The notes: generated by a model from the letters alone, not told the origin. 18,738 nt of DNA from JAVJUS01 sp040220455 (GCA_040220455.1 JAVJUS010000124.1:1-18738); one strand, 5' to 3'; numbered from the stretch's first letter, positions 1-7,160 are shown. Made by a program: numbers and translations.

Positions 1-617
1 CCCGCCTCATCATCCACCCCGCCGACATTCGCCTGCGCCGCTACGAGGACCGCTCCGACCGGCTCGTCATCTTCACCGTCGACGCCTCCGGCTCCGCCGC
101 CATGGCCCGCATGGCCGAGGCGAAAGGCGCCGTCGAACTGATGCTCGCCCAGGCCTATGCCAAGCGCGATCAGGTCGCCCTCATCGCCTTCCGCGGCGAG
201 GGGGCCGAGATCCTGCTCTCCCCCACCCGCTCCCTCGTGCAGGCCAAGCGCCAGCTGGCGGGCCTGCCCGGCGGCGGCGGCACGCCGCTGGCCGCGGGGC
301 TCGACGCCGCCATGGCGGTGGTCGAGGCGGAGCGACGCCAGGGCCGCACGGCGACGCTGGTCGTCCTGACCGACGGCAAGGCCAATGTCGCGCGCGACGG
401 CACCGGCGGGCGGGAGCGGGCGGGCGCCGATGCCGAGGCGTCCGCGCGCCGGGTCCGGGCGGCCGGGGTGACGGCGCTGGTCGTCGACACCTCGGCCCGG
501 CCGCGCGAGGCCGCGCGGGAACTCGCCGCGGCGATGGGCGCCGCCTATCTGCCGCTGCCCCGCGCCGACGGGGCCGCCCTGTCGACGGCGGTGCGCCGCA
601 CCGCGCCGGCGGGCTGA
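1..617 (+). CDS. bchD: BchD, magnesium chelatase ATPase subunit D (3' end only)
   Basis: This is the C-terminal part, about 204 residues, of the D subunit of Mg-chelatase. With BchI and BchH that enzyme inserts Mg2+ into protoporphyrin IX, the first committed step to bacteriochlorophyll. The reading frame is open from the left edge (codon phase begins at base 3), so the start lies outside the window. The visible part is an integrin-I/von Willebrand A domain. The segment RYEDRSDRLVIFTVDASGSA contains the MIDAS metal-site motif DASGS (visible residues 27-31) and is typical of BchD/ChlD. A second conserved stretch, VLTDGKANVA, follows near residue 122. The AAA+ and acidic linker parts would lie upstream. 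bchO starts 32 bp after the stop on the same strand, the usual bchI-D-O arrangement. An internal ATG at 102 is not the gene start, because the conserved MIDAS residues lie before it. Confidence 0.95.
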   Translation, partial: RLIIHPADIRLRRYEDRSDRLVIFTVDASGSAAMARMAEAKGAVELMLAQAYAKRDQVALIAFRGEGAEILLSPTRSLVQAKRQLAGLPGGGGTPLAAGLDAAMAVVEAERRQGRTATLVVLTDGKANVARDGTGGRERAGADAEASARRVRAAGVTALVVDTSARPREAARELAAAMGAAYLPLPRADGAALSTAVRRTAPAG

Positions 618-649
618 ACGGCGTCGCGCGCCGGAGCTGGACCCGAGCG

Positions 650-1549
650 ATGAGCCTGCCCGCCTTCCTGCCCAACGAGCGCCCGGTCTGGGAGCGCGAC
701 GGCCGCGACTGGCCGAACCGGGAGGCGAGCCGCTTCGTCAACGCCGCCGGGCTGCGCTGGCACGTCCAGCGCATGGGCGCCGGGCCGGTCGCGCTGCTGG
801 TTCACGGCACCGGGGCGGCGACCCATTCCTGGCGCGGCCTGATGCCGATCCTGGCCGAACGGTTCGACACGCTGGCACCCGACCTGCCCGGCCACGGCTT
901 CACCGAGCATCCGGGCGCGGCACGCCTGTCCCTGCCCGGGATGGCGCGCGACCTGGACCGGCTGCTCGAGACCCTGGGCGTGGCGCCGGATCTCGTGATC
1001 GGGCATTCCGCGGGCGCGGCGATCCTGGCGCGCATGGCCCTCGACGGAGCGATCGCGCCGCGCCTGATCGTCGCGATCAACGGCGCCTTCCGCCCCTTTG
1101 GCGGGGCCGCGGCATCCCTGTTCTCGCCGATGGCCAAGCTGTTGACCCTCAACCCGCTGGCGCCGCGGGTCTTCGCCTGGCGCGCCTCCGACCGGGCGGC
1201 AGTGGAGCGGCTGATCCGCAACACCGGCTCCGTGCCCGACCCGGTGGGGACGACGTGCTACGGCCGGCTGGTCCGGCGGCCGGCGCATGTCTCCGCCGCG
1301 CTCGGCATGATGGCGAACTGGGAGCTGCGCGACCTGGAGCGCGACCTGACCCGGCTGCCGGTGCCGCTGCTGCTGATCGCCGGCGGCAACGACCGCGCGA
1401 TCCCGCCGGGCGACGCCGGCACGATCCGGGCGCGGGTCAAGGGCGCCACACTCGTCGACCTGCCCGGCCTCGGCCATCTGGCGCACGAGGAAGACCCACG
1501 CGCCGTCGCCGACGCGATCCTCGCCGCCTACGACCGCCGGGCGGCCTGA
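650..1549 (+). CDS. bchO: BchO, alpha/beta hydrolase of the Mg-chelatase operon
   Basis: A 299-residue alpha/beta-hydrolase-fold protein assigned to BchO, the putative Mg-chelatase accessory protein found next to bchI/bchD in purple bacteria. Its biochemical role is not settled. Visible features are an oxyanion-type HGTGAA segment (residues 52-57), the nucleophile elbow GHSAG (118-122, Ser120), an acidic residue in GGND (Asp248) and a C-terminal histidine in GLGHLAHEEDP (His276). A complete catalytic triad is therefore possible. The N-terminus has the short WERDGRDWPNREASRFV segment that I associate with BchO rather than generic hydrolases. The ATG at 650 has only a weak ribosome-binding site, but no better start fits before the conserved N-terminus. 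It lies 32 bp after bchD and is probably cotranscribed with it. A generic hydrolase is the alternative, but the position makes BchO much more likely. Confidence 0.9.
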   Translation: MSLPAFLPNERPVWERDGRDWPNREASRFVNAAGLRWHVQRMGAGPVALLVHGTGAATHSWRGLMPILAERFDTLAPDLPGHGFTEHPGAARLSLPGMARDLDRLLETLGVAPDLVIGHSAGAAILARMALDGAIAPRLIVAINGAFRPFGGAAASLFSPMAKLLTLNPLAPRVFAWRASDRAAVERLIRNTGSVPDPVGTTCYGRLVRRPAHVSAALGMMANWELRDLERDLTRLPVPLLLIAGGNDRAIPPGDAGTIRARVKGATLVDLPGLGHLAHEEDPRAVADAILAAYDRRAA

Positions 1550-1575
1550 TCGGGACGGCATCGCTGCATCGTCGC

Positions 1576-1629
1576 GGCGTCGTCGAGACAGGGTGACGCA
1601 ATTGCTGGAAAGCGGCGTCGAGACCGGGT
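1576..1629 (+). repeat. Imperfect 14-bp direct repeat upstream of crtI
   Basis: CGTCGAGACAGGGT (1581-1594) recurs as CGTCGAGACCGGGT (1616-1629), 13 of 14 bases identical, offset by 35 bp. Both are preceded by GGCGT. The pair occupies the bchO-crtI gap just before the crtI start. No function is known to me. It could be a regulator site or a chance or slippage duplication. Confidence 0.45.
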
Positions 1630-1631
1630 AG

Positions 1632-1649
1632 TGTAAACCTGTCATGACG
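1632..1649 (+). promoter_or_regulatory. Possible PpsR/CrtJ-type operator at the crtI start
   Basis: The 18-mer reads TGT, 12 bases, ACG, one base away from the TGT-N12-ACA palindrome bound by PpsR/CrtJ, the aerobic repressor of photosynthesis genes. It overlaps the crtI start codon (1644-1646). Unlike the two sites elsewhere in the window it has no tandem partner 8 bp away. I see no convincing -35/-10 pair here, so this is a weak call. Confidence 0.4.
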
Positions 1650-3203
1650 CTCGTAGAGACAACTCCGCCTGACACTCGCCGCCGCGAACCCCGTACCGAT
1701 CGGCCCGATCCGGCCGACGGGCGACCCCACGCCGTGGTGATCGGCAGCGGCTTCGGCGGCCTGGCCGCCGCGGTCCGCCTGGGCGCGCGGGGCTACCGCG
1801 TGACGGTGCTGGAGCGGCTCGACGCCCCGGGCGGGCGGGCCTACGTGCACCGGCAGGACGGCTATACCTTCGACGCCGGGCCGACCATCGTCACCGCGCC
1901 GTTCCTGTTCGAGGACCTGTGGGCGCTGTGCGGCCGGCGATTCGCCGACGAGATCGAGCTGCGACCGGTCACGCCGTTCTACCGCATCCGCTTCGACGAC
2001 GGCGCGGTGTTCGACTACACCGGCGATACCGATCGGATGCGCGCTGAGGTCGCGCGCTTCTCCCCGCGCGACGTCGACGGCTACGACCGGATGATGGCGC
2101 ATTCGGCGGAGATCTTCCGCATCGGCTTCGAGGAGCTGGGCCACGTCCCCTTCGGCTCGCCGGCCGACATGGCCCGCATCGTGCCGGAGCTGCTGCGCCT
2201 GGGCGGGTATCGCACGGTCTATTCGATGGTCTCGCGCTATCTCGCCGACGAGCGGCTGCGCACCGTCTTCAGCTTCCATCCGCTGCTGATCGGCGGGAAC
2301 CCGTTCGCGGTGACCGCGATCTACTGCCTGATCCCCTATCTGGAAAAGCGCTGGGGCGTGCATTTCGCCATGGGCGGCACCGGCGCGCTGGTGCGCGGCC
2401 TCGTCGGCCTGATCGAGGGGCAGGGCAACGCCGTGCGCCTGAACGCCGAGGTGGCGGAGATCACGGTCGAGGGCCGGCGTGCCACCGGCGTGCGCCTGGC
2501 GTCGGGCGAGGCGATCCCGGCCGACATCGTCGTGTCCAACGCCGACGCGGCCTGGACCTACGGCAAGCTGCTGCCCCCCGCCGCGCGCCGGCGGTGGAGC
2601 GATCGCAAGCTCGCCCGCGCGCGCTATTCGATGAGCCTCTTCGTCTGGTACTTCGGCACGAACCGGACCTACGACGACGTCCAGCACCACACCATCCTGA
2701 TGGGTCCGCGCTATCGCGGCCTGCTGCGGGACATCTTCGACCGCAAGGTGCTGTCGGACGACTTCAGCCTCTATCTCCACCGGCCGACGGCGACCGACCC
2801 GAGCCTGGCGCCGCCCGGCCATGACGGTTTCTACGTCCTCTCGCCCGTCCCGCATCTGGGCGCGGATGTCGACTGGACGGTGGAGGCCGAGCGCTATCGC
2901 CGGCGCATCGCCGCGCATCTGGAGGCGACGCTGCTGCCCGGGCTGTCCGAGGCGCTGACGGTCTCCCGCGTGACGACGCCGCTCGATTTCCGCGATCGGC
3001 TGCTGTCGGTCAACGGCGCGGCCTTCGGGCTGGAGCCGGTGCTGACCCAGAGCGCCTGGTTCCGCCCGAACAACAGGAGCGAGGATGTCGACCGCCTCTA
3101 TCTGGTGGGGGCGGGGACGCATCCCGGGGCCGGCGTGCCGGGGGTCCTGTCCTCGGCCCGGGTGCTCGACACGGTGGTGCCGGATGCCGCGGCGCTGGCC
3201 TGA
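1644..3203 (+). CDS. crtI: CrtI, phytoene desaturase
   Basis: A 519-residue FAD-dependent phytoene desaturase. It dehydrogenates phytoene in successive steps toward neurosporene or lycopene at the membrane. The N-terminal dinucleotide-binding motif VVIGSGFGGLAAAVRLG (GSGFGG at 34-39) is followed by TVLERLDAPGGRA and FDAGPTIVT, both typical of CrtI. The C-terminal bacterial-type desaturase signature LYLVGAGTHPGAGVPGV, followed by LSSARV, sits near residues 485-506. Length is normal for the family. The ATG at 1644 gives a 30-residue polar leader before the Rossmann motif. No strong Shine-Dalgarno sequence precedes it, so the transcript may be nearly leaderless or the start may be slightly later. 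The gene overlaps crtB by 20 bp, indicating translational coupling. CrtD is its paralogue but lies on the other strand. The number of desaturation steps cannot be read from the sequence. Confidence 0.96.
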   Translation: MTLVETTPPDTRRREPRTDRPDPADGRPHAVVIGSGFGGLAAAVRLGARGYRVTVLERLDAPGGRAYVHRQDGYTFDAGPTIVTAPFLFEDLWALCGRRFADEIELRPVTPFYRIRFDDGAVFDYTGDTDRMRAEVARFSPRDVDGYDRMMAHSAEIFRIGFEELGHVPFGSPADMARIVPELLRLGGYRTVYSMVSRYLADERLRTVFSFHPLLIGGNPFAVTAIYCLIPYLEKRWGVHFAMGGTGALVRGLVGLIEGQGNAVRLNAEVAEITVEGRRATGVRLASGEAIPADIVVSNADAAWTYGKLLPPAARRRWSDRKLARARYSMSLFVWYFGTNRTYDDVQHHTILMGPRYRGLLRDIFDRKVLSDDFSLYLHRPTATDPSLAPPGHDGFYVLSPVPHLGADVDWTVEAERYRRRIAAHLEATLLPGLSEALTVSRVTTPLDFRDRLLSVNGAAFGLEPVLTQSAWFRPNNRSEDVDRLYLVGAGTHPGAGVPGVLSSARVLDTVVPDAAALA

Positions 3204-4239
3204 CCGCCTGGATCTGTCGACCGAGGACCGGGCGGCGTGCCGCGCCTCGGTCCGCGCCGGCTCGCGGAGCTTTCACGCCGCCTCGCTGATCCTGCCGCGC
3301 GCCTATCGCGATCCGGCCTACGCGCTCTATGCCTTCTGCCGCATCGCCGACGACGCCGTCGACGAACACGGCGGCCGGCTGGAGACGCTGGCCGAGCTGT
3401 CCGACCGGCTCGACCGGATCTATGCCGGCCGGCCGGCGGACAGCGCCGCCGACCGGGGCCTCGCCGCCGTCGCCCGCGCCTACGAGCTGCCCCGCGCCTT
3501 GCCCGAGGCCCTGCTGGAGGGGCTGGAGTGGGACGCCCGGGGGCAGCGGTACGACGAGTTGTCGGACCTCTATGCCTACGCCGCGCGCGTCGCCGGCACC
3601 GTCGGCGCGATGATGGCCGTGATCATGGGCGCGCGCGAGCGCGACACCGTGGCCCGGGCCTGCGACCTGGGCGTGGCGATGCAGCTCACCAACATCGCGC
3701 GCGACGTCGGCACCGACGCCCGGGCGGGGCGGATCTACCTGCCGGTCGCCTGGCTGGTCGATGCCGGGATCGATCCGGACTCGTTCCTCGCCACCCCCCG
3801 GCCGAGCCCGGCGCTGGCCGGCGTCGTCCGGCGCCTGCTGGAGACGGCGGAGACGCTCTATGGCCGGGCCGATCCCGGCATCGCGGGCCTGCCGCCCGGC
3901 TGCCGGCCCGGCATCGGCGCGGCTCGGCGCCTCTATGCCGGAATCGGGCGGGAGGTGGCCCGGCGTGGCCATGATTCGGTCTCCGGCCGGGCCGTGGTGC
4001 CCGGCCGTCGCAAGCTCTCCATGGTCGGCGTCGCCTGCCTGACCTCGCTCGCCGGCCGGCGCGCCGCGGCCCTGCCGCCGCTGCCGGAGACGCGCTTCCT
4101 GGTCGACGCCGCCGCGCTGCCCGACGCCGCCCGCGCCATCCCGCGCCCGAGCTATGGCGAGCGCATCGCCTGGGTGGCGGAGCTGTTCGCCCGGCTGGAG
4201 GAGCAGGAGCGCCTCCAGCGCCAGGCCGAGCGGCCCTGA
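3184..4239 (+). CDS. crtB: CrtB, phytoene synthase
   Basis: A 351-residue squalene/phytoene synthase. It condenses two geranylgeranyl diphosphates head to head to 15-cis-phytoene, using GGPP made by CrtE. The first aspartate-rich motif is FCRIADDAVDE (Asp56, Asp57, Asp60). The second is NIARDVGTDARAGRIYLP, containing the family's signature Asp-x-x-x-Asp. YALYAFCR and AMQLTNIARD are also family hallmarks. The chosen start is the ATG at 3184, inside the last codons of crtI and 20 bp before its stop. An earlier in-frame ATG at 3085 would add residues translated from the conserved crtI C-terminus in another frame and is unlikely. The C-terminus (about residues 300-351) is the variable helical tail. 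A short membrane peptide gene follows after 21 bp. Confidence 0.95.
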   Translation: MPRRWPDRLDLSTEDRAACRASVRAGSRSFHAASLILPRAYRDPAYALYAFCRIADDAVDEHGGRLETLAELSDRLDRIYAGRPADSAADRGLAAVARAYELPRALPEALLEGLEWDARGQRYDELSDLYAYAARVAGTVGAMMAVIMGARERDTVARACDLGVAMQLTNIARDVGTDARAGRIYLPVAWLVDAGIDPDSFLATPRPSPALAGVVRRLLETAETLYGRADPGIAGLPPGCRPGIGAARRLYAGIGREVARRGHDSVSGRAVVPGRRKLSMVGVACLTSLAGRRAAALPPLPETRFLVDAAALPDAARAIPRPSYGERIAWVAELFARLEEQERLQRQAERP

Positions 4240-4260
4240 GCCGGGACGGGGAGGCGGGGC

Positions 4261-4377
4261 ATGTCCGGCTGGATCGCGTTGCTGGAACTACTGCTCGTCT
4301 TCGGCGGGCTGTTCGCCTTCGGCTTCTGGCAGCTCCGCTCCTTGAAGCGCGACCGCGACAAGCGCGACGACCGGTAG
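4261..4377 (+). CDS. Small single-span membrane peptide (38 aa) after crtB
   Basis: A 38-codon ORF with an ATG preceded by a strong purine-rich Shine-Dalgarno sequence (GGGGAGGCGGGG, 4247-4258), 21 bp after the crtB stop. The product has a short polar start (MSG), a hydrophobic segment at about residues 4-23 (WIALLELLLVFGGLFAFGFW) and a highly charged tail rich in Lys, Arg and Asp (residues 26-38). That is the profile of a one-pass inner-membrane peptide with the basic tail in the cytoplasm. Its position suggests cotranscription with crtI-crtB and a role near carotenoid synthesis or photosynthetic membranes, but that is inference. I do not recognise a named family. The good ribosome-binding site and clean N-terminus/TM/charged-tail layout argue that it is translated. 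Confidence 0.7.
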   Translation: MSGWIALLELLLVFGGLFAFGFWQLRSLKRDRDKRDDR

Positions 4378-4397
4378 GGCGCTGCGGCGCCCGGCCC

Positions 4398-4427
4398 GTC
4401 GGGCTCGCTGACGCTCGACCGACCTAC
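4398..4427 (-). repeat. GTAGGTCGG-led intergenic hairpin (copy A)
   Basis: Read on the - strand the element begins GTAGGTCGG and ends CCCGAC, so that GTCGG pairs with CCGAC around a GC-rich interior. It shares its lead and outer stem with elements at 4637-4665 and 18682-18714. It lies just downstream of the small peptide gene. Confidence 0.55.
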
Positions 4428-4453
4428 CGTCCTTCCTTGTGATTTCTTTCATT

Positions 4454-4572
4454 CGTCATCCCCGCGAAAGCGGGGATCCATGGGCACCGGCCTTGAATGT
4501 CGGCGCGGATCCGCGCATCTCGTGCGATTGCTGCGCCCTGTCGGCTGGATCCCCGCTTTCGCGGGGATGACG
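4454..4572. repeat. Perfect 27-bp inverted repeat pair of a common dispersed intergenic repeat
   Basis: Two 27-bp arms, 4454-4480 and 4546-4572, are perfect reverse complements separated by 65 bp. Each arm is itself a hairpin, ATCCCCGC-GAAA-GCGGGGAT, flanked by CGTC on one side and CCA on the other. The translated form (VIPAKAGIQ and FRGDD) is the familiar signature of a dispersed palindromic repeat common in Alphaproteobacteria and other Proteobacteria, often mis-annotated as small proteins. It sits between the convergent crtB and crtC units. It could form a cruciform or a bidirectional RNA 3'-end structure, but no U-tract follows either arm. Confidence 0.85.
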
Positions 4573-4636
4573 TAAGGGCGTCGGAAAAAAAGCCTTCGAT
4601 GCCACGGACATGCGATCGGATCGCGGCAGGCGCGTC

Positions 4637-4665
4637 GTAGGTCGGCAAAGCGAAGCGATGCCGAC
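4637..4665 (+). repeat. GTAGGTCGG-led intergenic hairpin (copy B)
   Basis: GTAG is followed by a 7-bp stem, GTCGGCA (4641-4647) with TGCCGAC (4659-4665), around an 11-base loop with internal GCGAAGC. It lies 9 bp downstream of the crtC stop and points opposite to the related element at 4398-4427. The two therefore bracket the inverted repeat at 4454-4572. Confidence 0.6.
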
Positions 4666-4674
4666 AATGCGCCC

Positions 4675-5658
4675 TCACCCCCGCCGGGGCATGCGGAAGG
4701 GCAGGAGCACCTTGACCCAGGGCGTGGCGAAGCGGGTCAGGGACAGGCTCTCGTGCACCGCCTTGGCGCTCTCTCCGAAGACGGTCGTCTCGACGACGGA
4801 TCGCGCGTAGAACGGCGAATCCTCCAGAGTCTCGGCCACGCGGGCGGCGCCGCCCGGATCGGCGCGGGTCGATCGCGGCACGCGCCAGATCCGGGTCGTC
4901 GGCAGGGTGGCGGGGGGCGGCGGCTCGGCGCGCTCGACCCCGCCGGCCCGGTCGAAGCGCAGGGCGAGCGGGGCGCCCGGCCCGTCATGGCCGACCACGT
5001 CGTAGAGCACGGCGGCGCCGTCGGCCAGCGGCGCGCGCGACCAGGTCCAGGACCGGAAACCCGCCTGCAGCGGCTCGTCCCCGTCATTCGTGTCGAGATA
5101 ACCGTCGCCCTGCCAGGCGAGGTCCGGCGCCCTCAGCGCGACCTCCACCCGGGCGCGCGGGGCGATCGGCCACCACCGATGCCGGCCGGCGGGGTCGAGT
5201 GTCAGGCGCCCGTCCGTGACCGCCTCGGGGATCACGCGGACCGTGCCGCGGATCCGGCCGGGCAGGGGCACCGCCACTTCGTCGAGCGACAGGGTCAGCG
5301 CCGTGCCGTCCCATTCCACGGCGCTCGGCCCGATGGTCAGTGAGGCGGCGTCGCGGGTCAGCGCGCCGCGGCCCCGCTCGGTCATCGACCAGCGCGCGCC
5401 GCGCCGGCCGTAGAGCGCGACGTTGACGGCGCAGTGGTTTTCCGGCGCGCGCCAGCCCGTCCAGGCGTAATAGGGCGAGAAGACGCTGCCGATGAAGACG
5501 ATGATCGTCAGGCCGAAGCGGCCGTCGTCGCTCAGCGCGTCGACGTACCACCAGGCGTAGCCGCCGGGGCCGACCGGGATGTCGAACCGGGGGCCGTCGA
5601 AGCGGGGGCCGGCGCCCGGCGGGCCGCCGCCCGGTCCGATCCCCGCGCCGGCGCCCGT
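4675..5658 (-). CDS. crtC: CrtC, carotenoid 1,2-hydratase (hydroxyneurosporene synthase); start unresolved
   Basis: CrtC adds water across the 1,2 double bond of acyclic carotenoids, the entry to the spirilloxanthin/spheroidene branch. The conserved N-terminal block PGGYAWWYVDALSDDGRFGL followed by FIGSVFSPYYAWTGW is unmistakable. DGYLDTNDGDEPL and GFRSWTWSRA lie further on, and the protein ends at 4675. The start is a real problem. Between the conserved block (beginning near 5595) and 5952 there is no ATG, GTG, TTG or CTG in this frame. The ATG at 5952 would need a 420-bp overlap with crtD and a long low-complexity extension. I place the 5' end at an ACG (5658) as a provisional boundary; an ATC lies at 5640. 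The frame is -1 relative to crtD, which reads to 5532. A non-standard start, a frameshift product fused to CrtD, or an indel in the sequence are all possible. Confidence 0.85.
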   Translation of the reverse strand, partial: TGAGAGIGPGGGPPGAGPRFDGPRFDIPVGPGGYAWWYVDALSDDGRFGLTIIVFIGSVFSPYYAWTGWRAPENHCAVNVALYGRRGARWSMTERGRGALTRDAASLTIGPSAVEWDGTALTLSLDEVAVPLPGRIRGTVRVIPEAVTDGRLTLDPAGRHRWWPIAPRARVEVALRAPDLAWQGDGYLDTNDGDEPLQAGFRSWTWSRAPLADGAAVLYDVVGHDGPGAPLALRFDRAGGVERAEPPPPATLPTTRIWRVPRSTRADPGGAARVAETLEDSPFYARSVVETTVFGESAKAVHESLSLTRFATPWVKVLLPFRMPRRG

Positions 5659-7160
5659 GCCAGATCCGCCAGCAGGCTCGCCGCCGCCGCTCGGCCGGAG
5701 AGCGCCGCCATCGGCACTCCCGGCCCCGGATGGGCGCTGCCCCCCGCCAGATAGAGCCCCGGAATCCGCGACCGGCTGCCCGGCCGGGCGAAGGAGGCGA
5801 TCGGCCCGTGCGTCGCCCGGCCGTAGAGCGCGCCGCCCGTGCCCGGGAACAGGCGCGCGAACTCCGCCGGTCCGGTCGTCACCGCGGCCGCCGGGTCGAA
5901 CGACAGGCGCGCTCCGCAGCGGTCGAGAAGGGCGAGGGCGCGGTCCCGGCATGACTCGATCTCCGATTCGGGCGGCGGACGGGTATCGGCGGTCGCCGGC
6001 GCGTTGACGAGGAGGTAGAGGCGCTCCTCGCTTCCGTCCGGCACGGCGGTCGCCTCGCCCCGGTCCTGGGCGCAGACATAGACGGTGGGCGCGCGCGGCA
6101 GGCGCGCGTTCCTGAAGATATCGTCGAACTCCGCCCGGTACGTGTCGCAGAAGAAGACGTTGTGATGGGCCAGCGGGAAGTCGTCGACCCGCCCCTTCAG
6201 CGTCCAGACCACGGCCGAGAGCGAGCGCCGGGCCGGCGACTGGCGCGGCACCGCGCGCCGGGCGCCGTCGCCCAGAAGTCCCGACGAGAGCGCCGCGACG
6301 TCGGCGTTGCACACCACGGCACCGGCCTCGAGCCGCTCCCCGTTCTCCAGCACGACGCCCCGGGCCCGGCCGCCCTCGACCCGGATCCGGGTGACCGGGG
6401 CGGAATAGCGCAGGCGCGCGCCAAGCGTCTCGGCCAGCCCGGCCAGGGCCCGGGCCAGGGCATGCATGCCGCCCGCGACTCGCCAGACGCCCTCGCGCTC
6501 GACATGGGCCACCAGCATCAGGGTCGCCGGCGCGGCGAAGGGCGAGGAGCCGCAATAGGTGGCGTAGCGGGCATAGAGCTGGCGCAGGCGCGGATCGCGG
6601 AAGTCGCGGCCGAGCGCCCCCCACAGGGTCGCGAAGGGGCTGATGGCGAACAGGTTCGCGAGCCCGGCCGGCCCGCGCCGGGCGGCGTCGGCGACGAGGC
6701 CGGCCATCGACGGGCGCGCGGCGTCGAGGAACGGCCGCTCCAGCGTCTCGTAGATCCGCCGCGAGCGTTCGCAGAATGTCCGGTAGCGCCGCGCCTCGTC
6801 CGGCCCGGCGAAGGTGCCGATCGCCTCGGCCGTCCGGTCGATGTCGGCGAACAGGTCGAGCCGGCCGCCGTCGACCCAGGCGTGACGGGCGAGCACCTCG
6901 GCCGGCTCCAGCGTGACATGGTCGCCGAGCCGCGCGCCCGCCGCCTCGAAGACCGAGTCGAAGACCCGCCGCATGGTCAGCACCGTCGGCCCGCCGTCGA
7001 GCGCGGTGTCGCCGATCGCGACCCGGCGCATCTTGCCGCCCGGCGCCTCGGCGCGCTCGACCACCGTCACGGCGACGCCGCGCGCGGCGAGCTCGACCGC
7101 GGCGACCAGGCCGCCGACGCCGGCGCCGATCACGATCGCACTGTCAGGCGAAGTGGACAT
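5532..7160 (-). CDS. crtD: CrtD, hydroxyneurosporene/methoxyneurosporene desaturase (3,4-desaturase)
   Basis: A 542-residue FAD-dependent desaturase related to CrtI. It introduces the 3,4 double bond into hydroxylated or methoxylated carotenoids after CrtC (and CrtF). The Rossmann motif IVIGAGVGGLVAAVELAARG (GAGVGG at 12-17) is followed by VVERAEAPGGKMRR and DGGPTVLTM. The C-terminal signature is LYLAGGSAHPGPGVPMAALS. The conserved fold ends at about residue 501 (SLLADLA). The last 41 residues are Ala/Pro/Arg/Ser-rich and overlap the crtC N-terminal region in another frame, so they look like readthrough after loss of an earlier stop. The start at 7160 has an upstream GCAGGAG about 12 bases away. 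It is transcribed divergently from crtE, sharing the PpsR-type operator region. The GGKMRR and GGPTVLTM details and the pairing with crtC favour CrtD over a second CrtI. Confidence 0.93.
   Translation of the reverse strand: MSTSPDSAIVIGAGVGGLVAAVELAARGVAVTVVERAEAPGGKMRRVAIGDTALDGGPTVLTMRRVFDSVFEAAGARLGDHVTLEPAEVLARHAWVDGGRLDLFADIDRTAEAIGTFAGPDEARRYRTFCERSRRIYETLERPFLDAARPSMAGLVADAARRGPAGLANLFAISPFATLWGALGRDFRDPRLRQLYARYATYCGSSPFAAPATLMLVAHVEREGVWRVAGGMHALARALAGLAETLGARLRYSAPVTRIRVEGGRARGVVLENGERLEAGAVVCNADVAALSSGLLGDGARRAVPRQSPARRSLSAVVWTLKGRVDDFPLAHHNVFFCDTYRAEFDDIFRNARLPRAPTVYVCAQDRGEATAVPDGSEERLYLLVNAPATADTRPPPESEIESCRDRALALLDRCGARLSFDPAAAVTTGPAEFARLFPGTGGALYGRATHGPIASFARPGSRSRIPGLYLAGGSAHPGPGVPMAALSGRAAAASLLADLARAPARGSDRAAARRAPAPASTAPGSTSRSAPAATPGGTSTR

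Larger units (their letters stand above)
4378..4674. other. Gene-free convergent gap holding only repeats
   Basis: This stretch separates the converging crtI-crtB-small peptide and crtD-crtC units. It contains the nested repeats listed separately. A run of seven A (4585-4591) would give a U-run in the crtC transcript, but no stable hairpin lies directly before it, so I do not call a terminator. Open frames on the - strand here are translations of the repeat and not genes. Confidence 0.75.

Noticed and set aside
3237..3974. + strand frame overlapping crtB
   Set aside because: Arg-rich shadow frame of crtB, which has clear conserved motifs in its own frame.
4585..4591. Possible terminator U-run for the crtC transcript
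   Set aside because: No stable hairpin ends directly before the run on the - strand.
4424..4678. Small - strand ORFs with VIPAKAGIQ and FRGDD segments
   Set aside because: They are translations of the dispersed palindromic repeat at 4454-4572, a known source of false small proteins.
5640..6624. Upstream part of the crtC frame as a long CrtC N-terminal domain or separate protein
   Set aside because: It is antisense-free but fully overlaps conserved crtD codons and reads as Gly/Ala/Arg/Pro low complexity, so it is a shadow of crtD. Only the part from about 5658 downwards is assigned to crtC.
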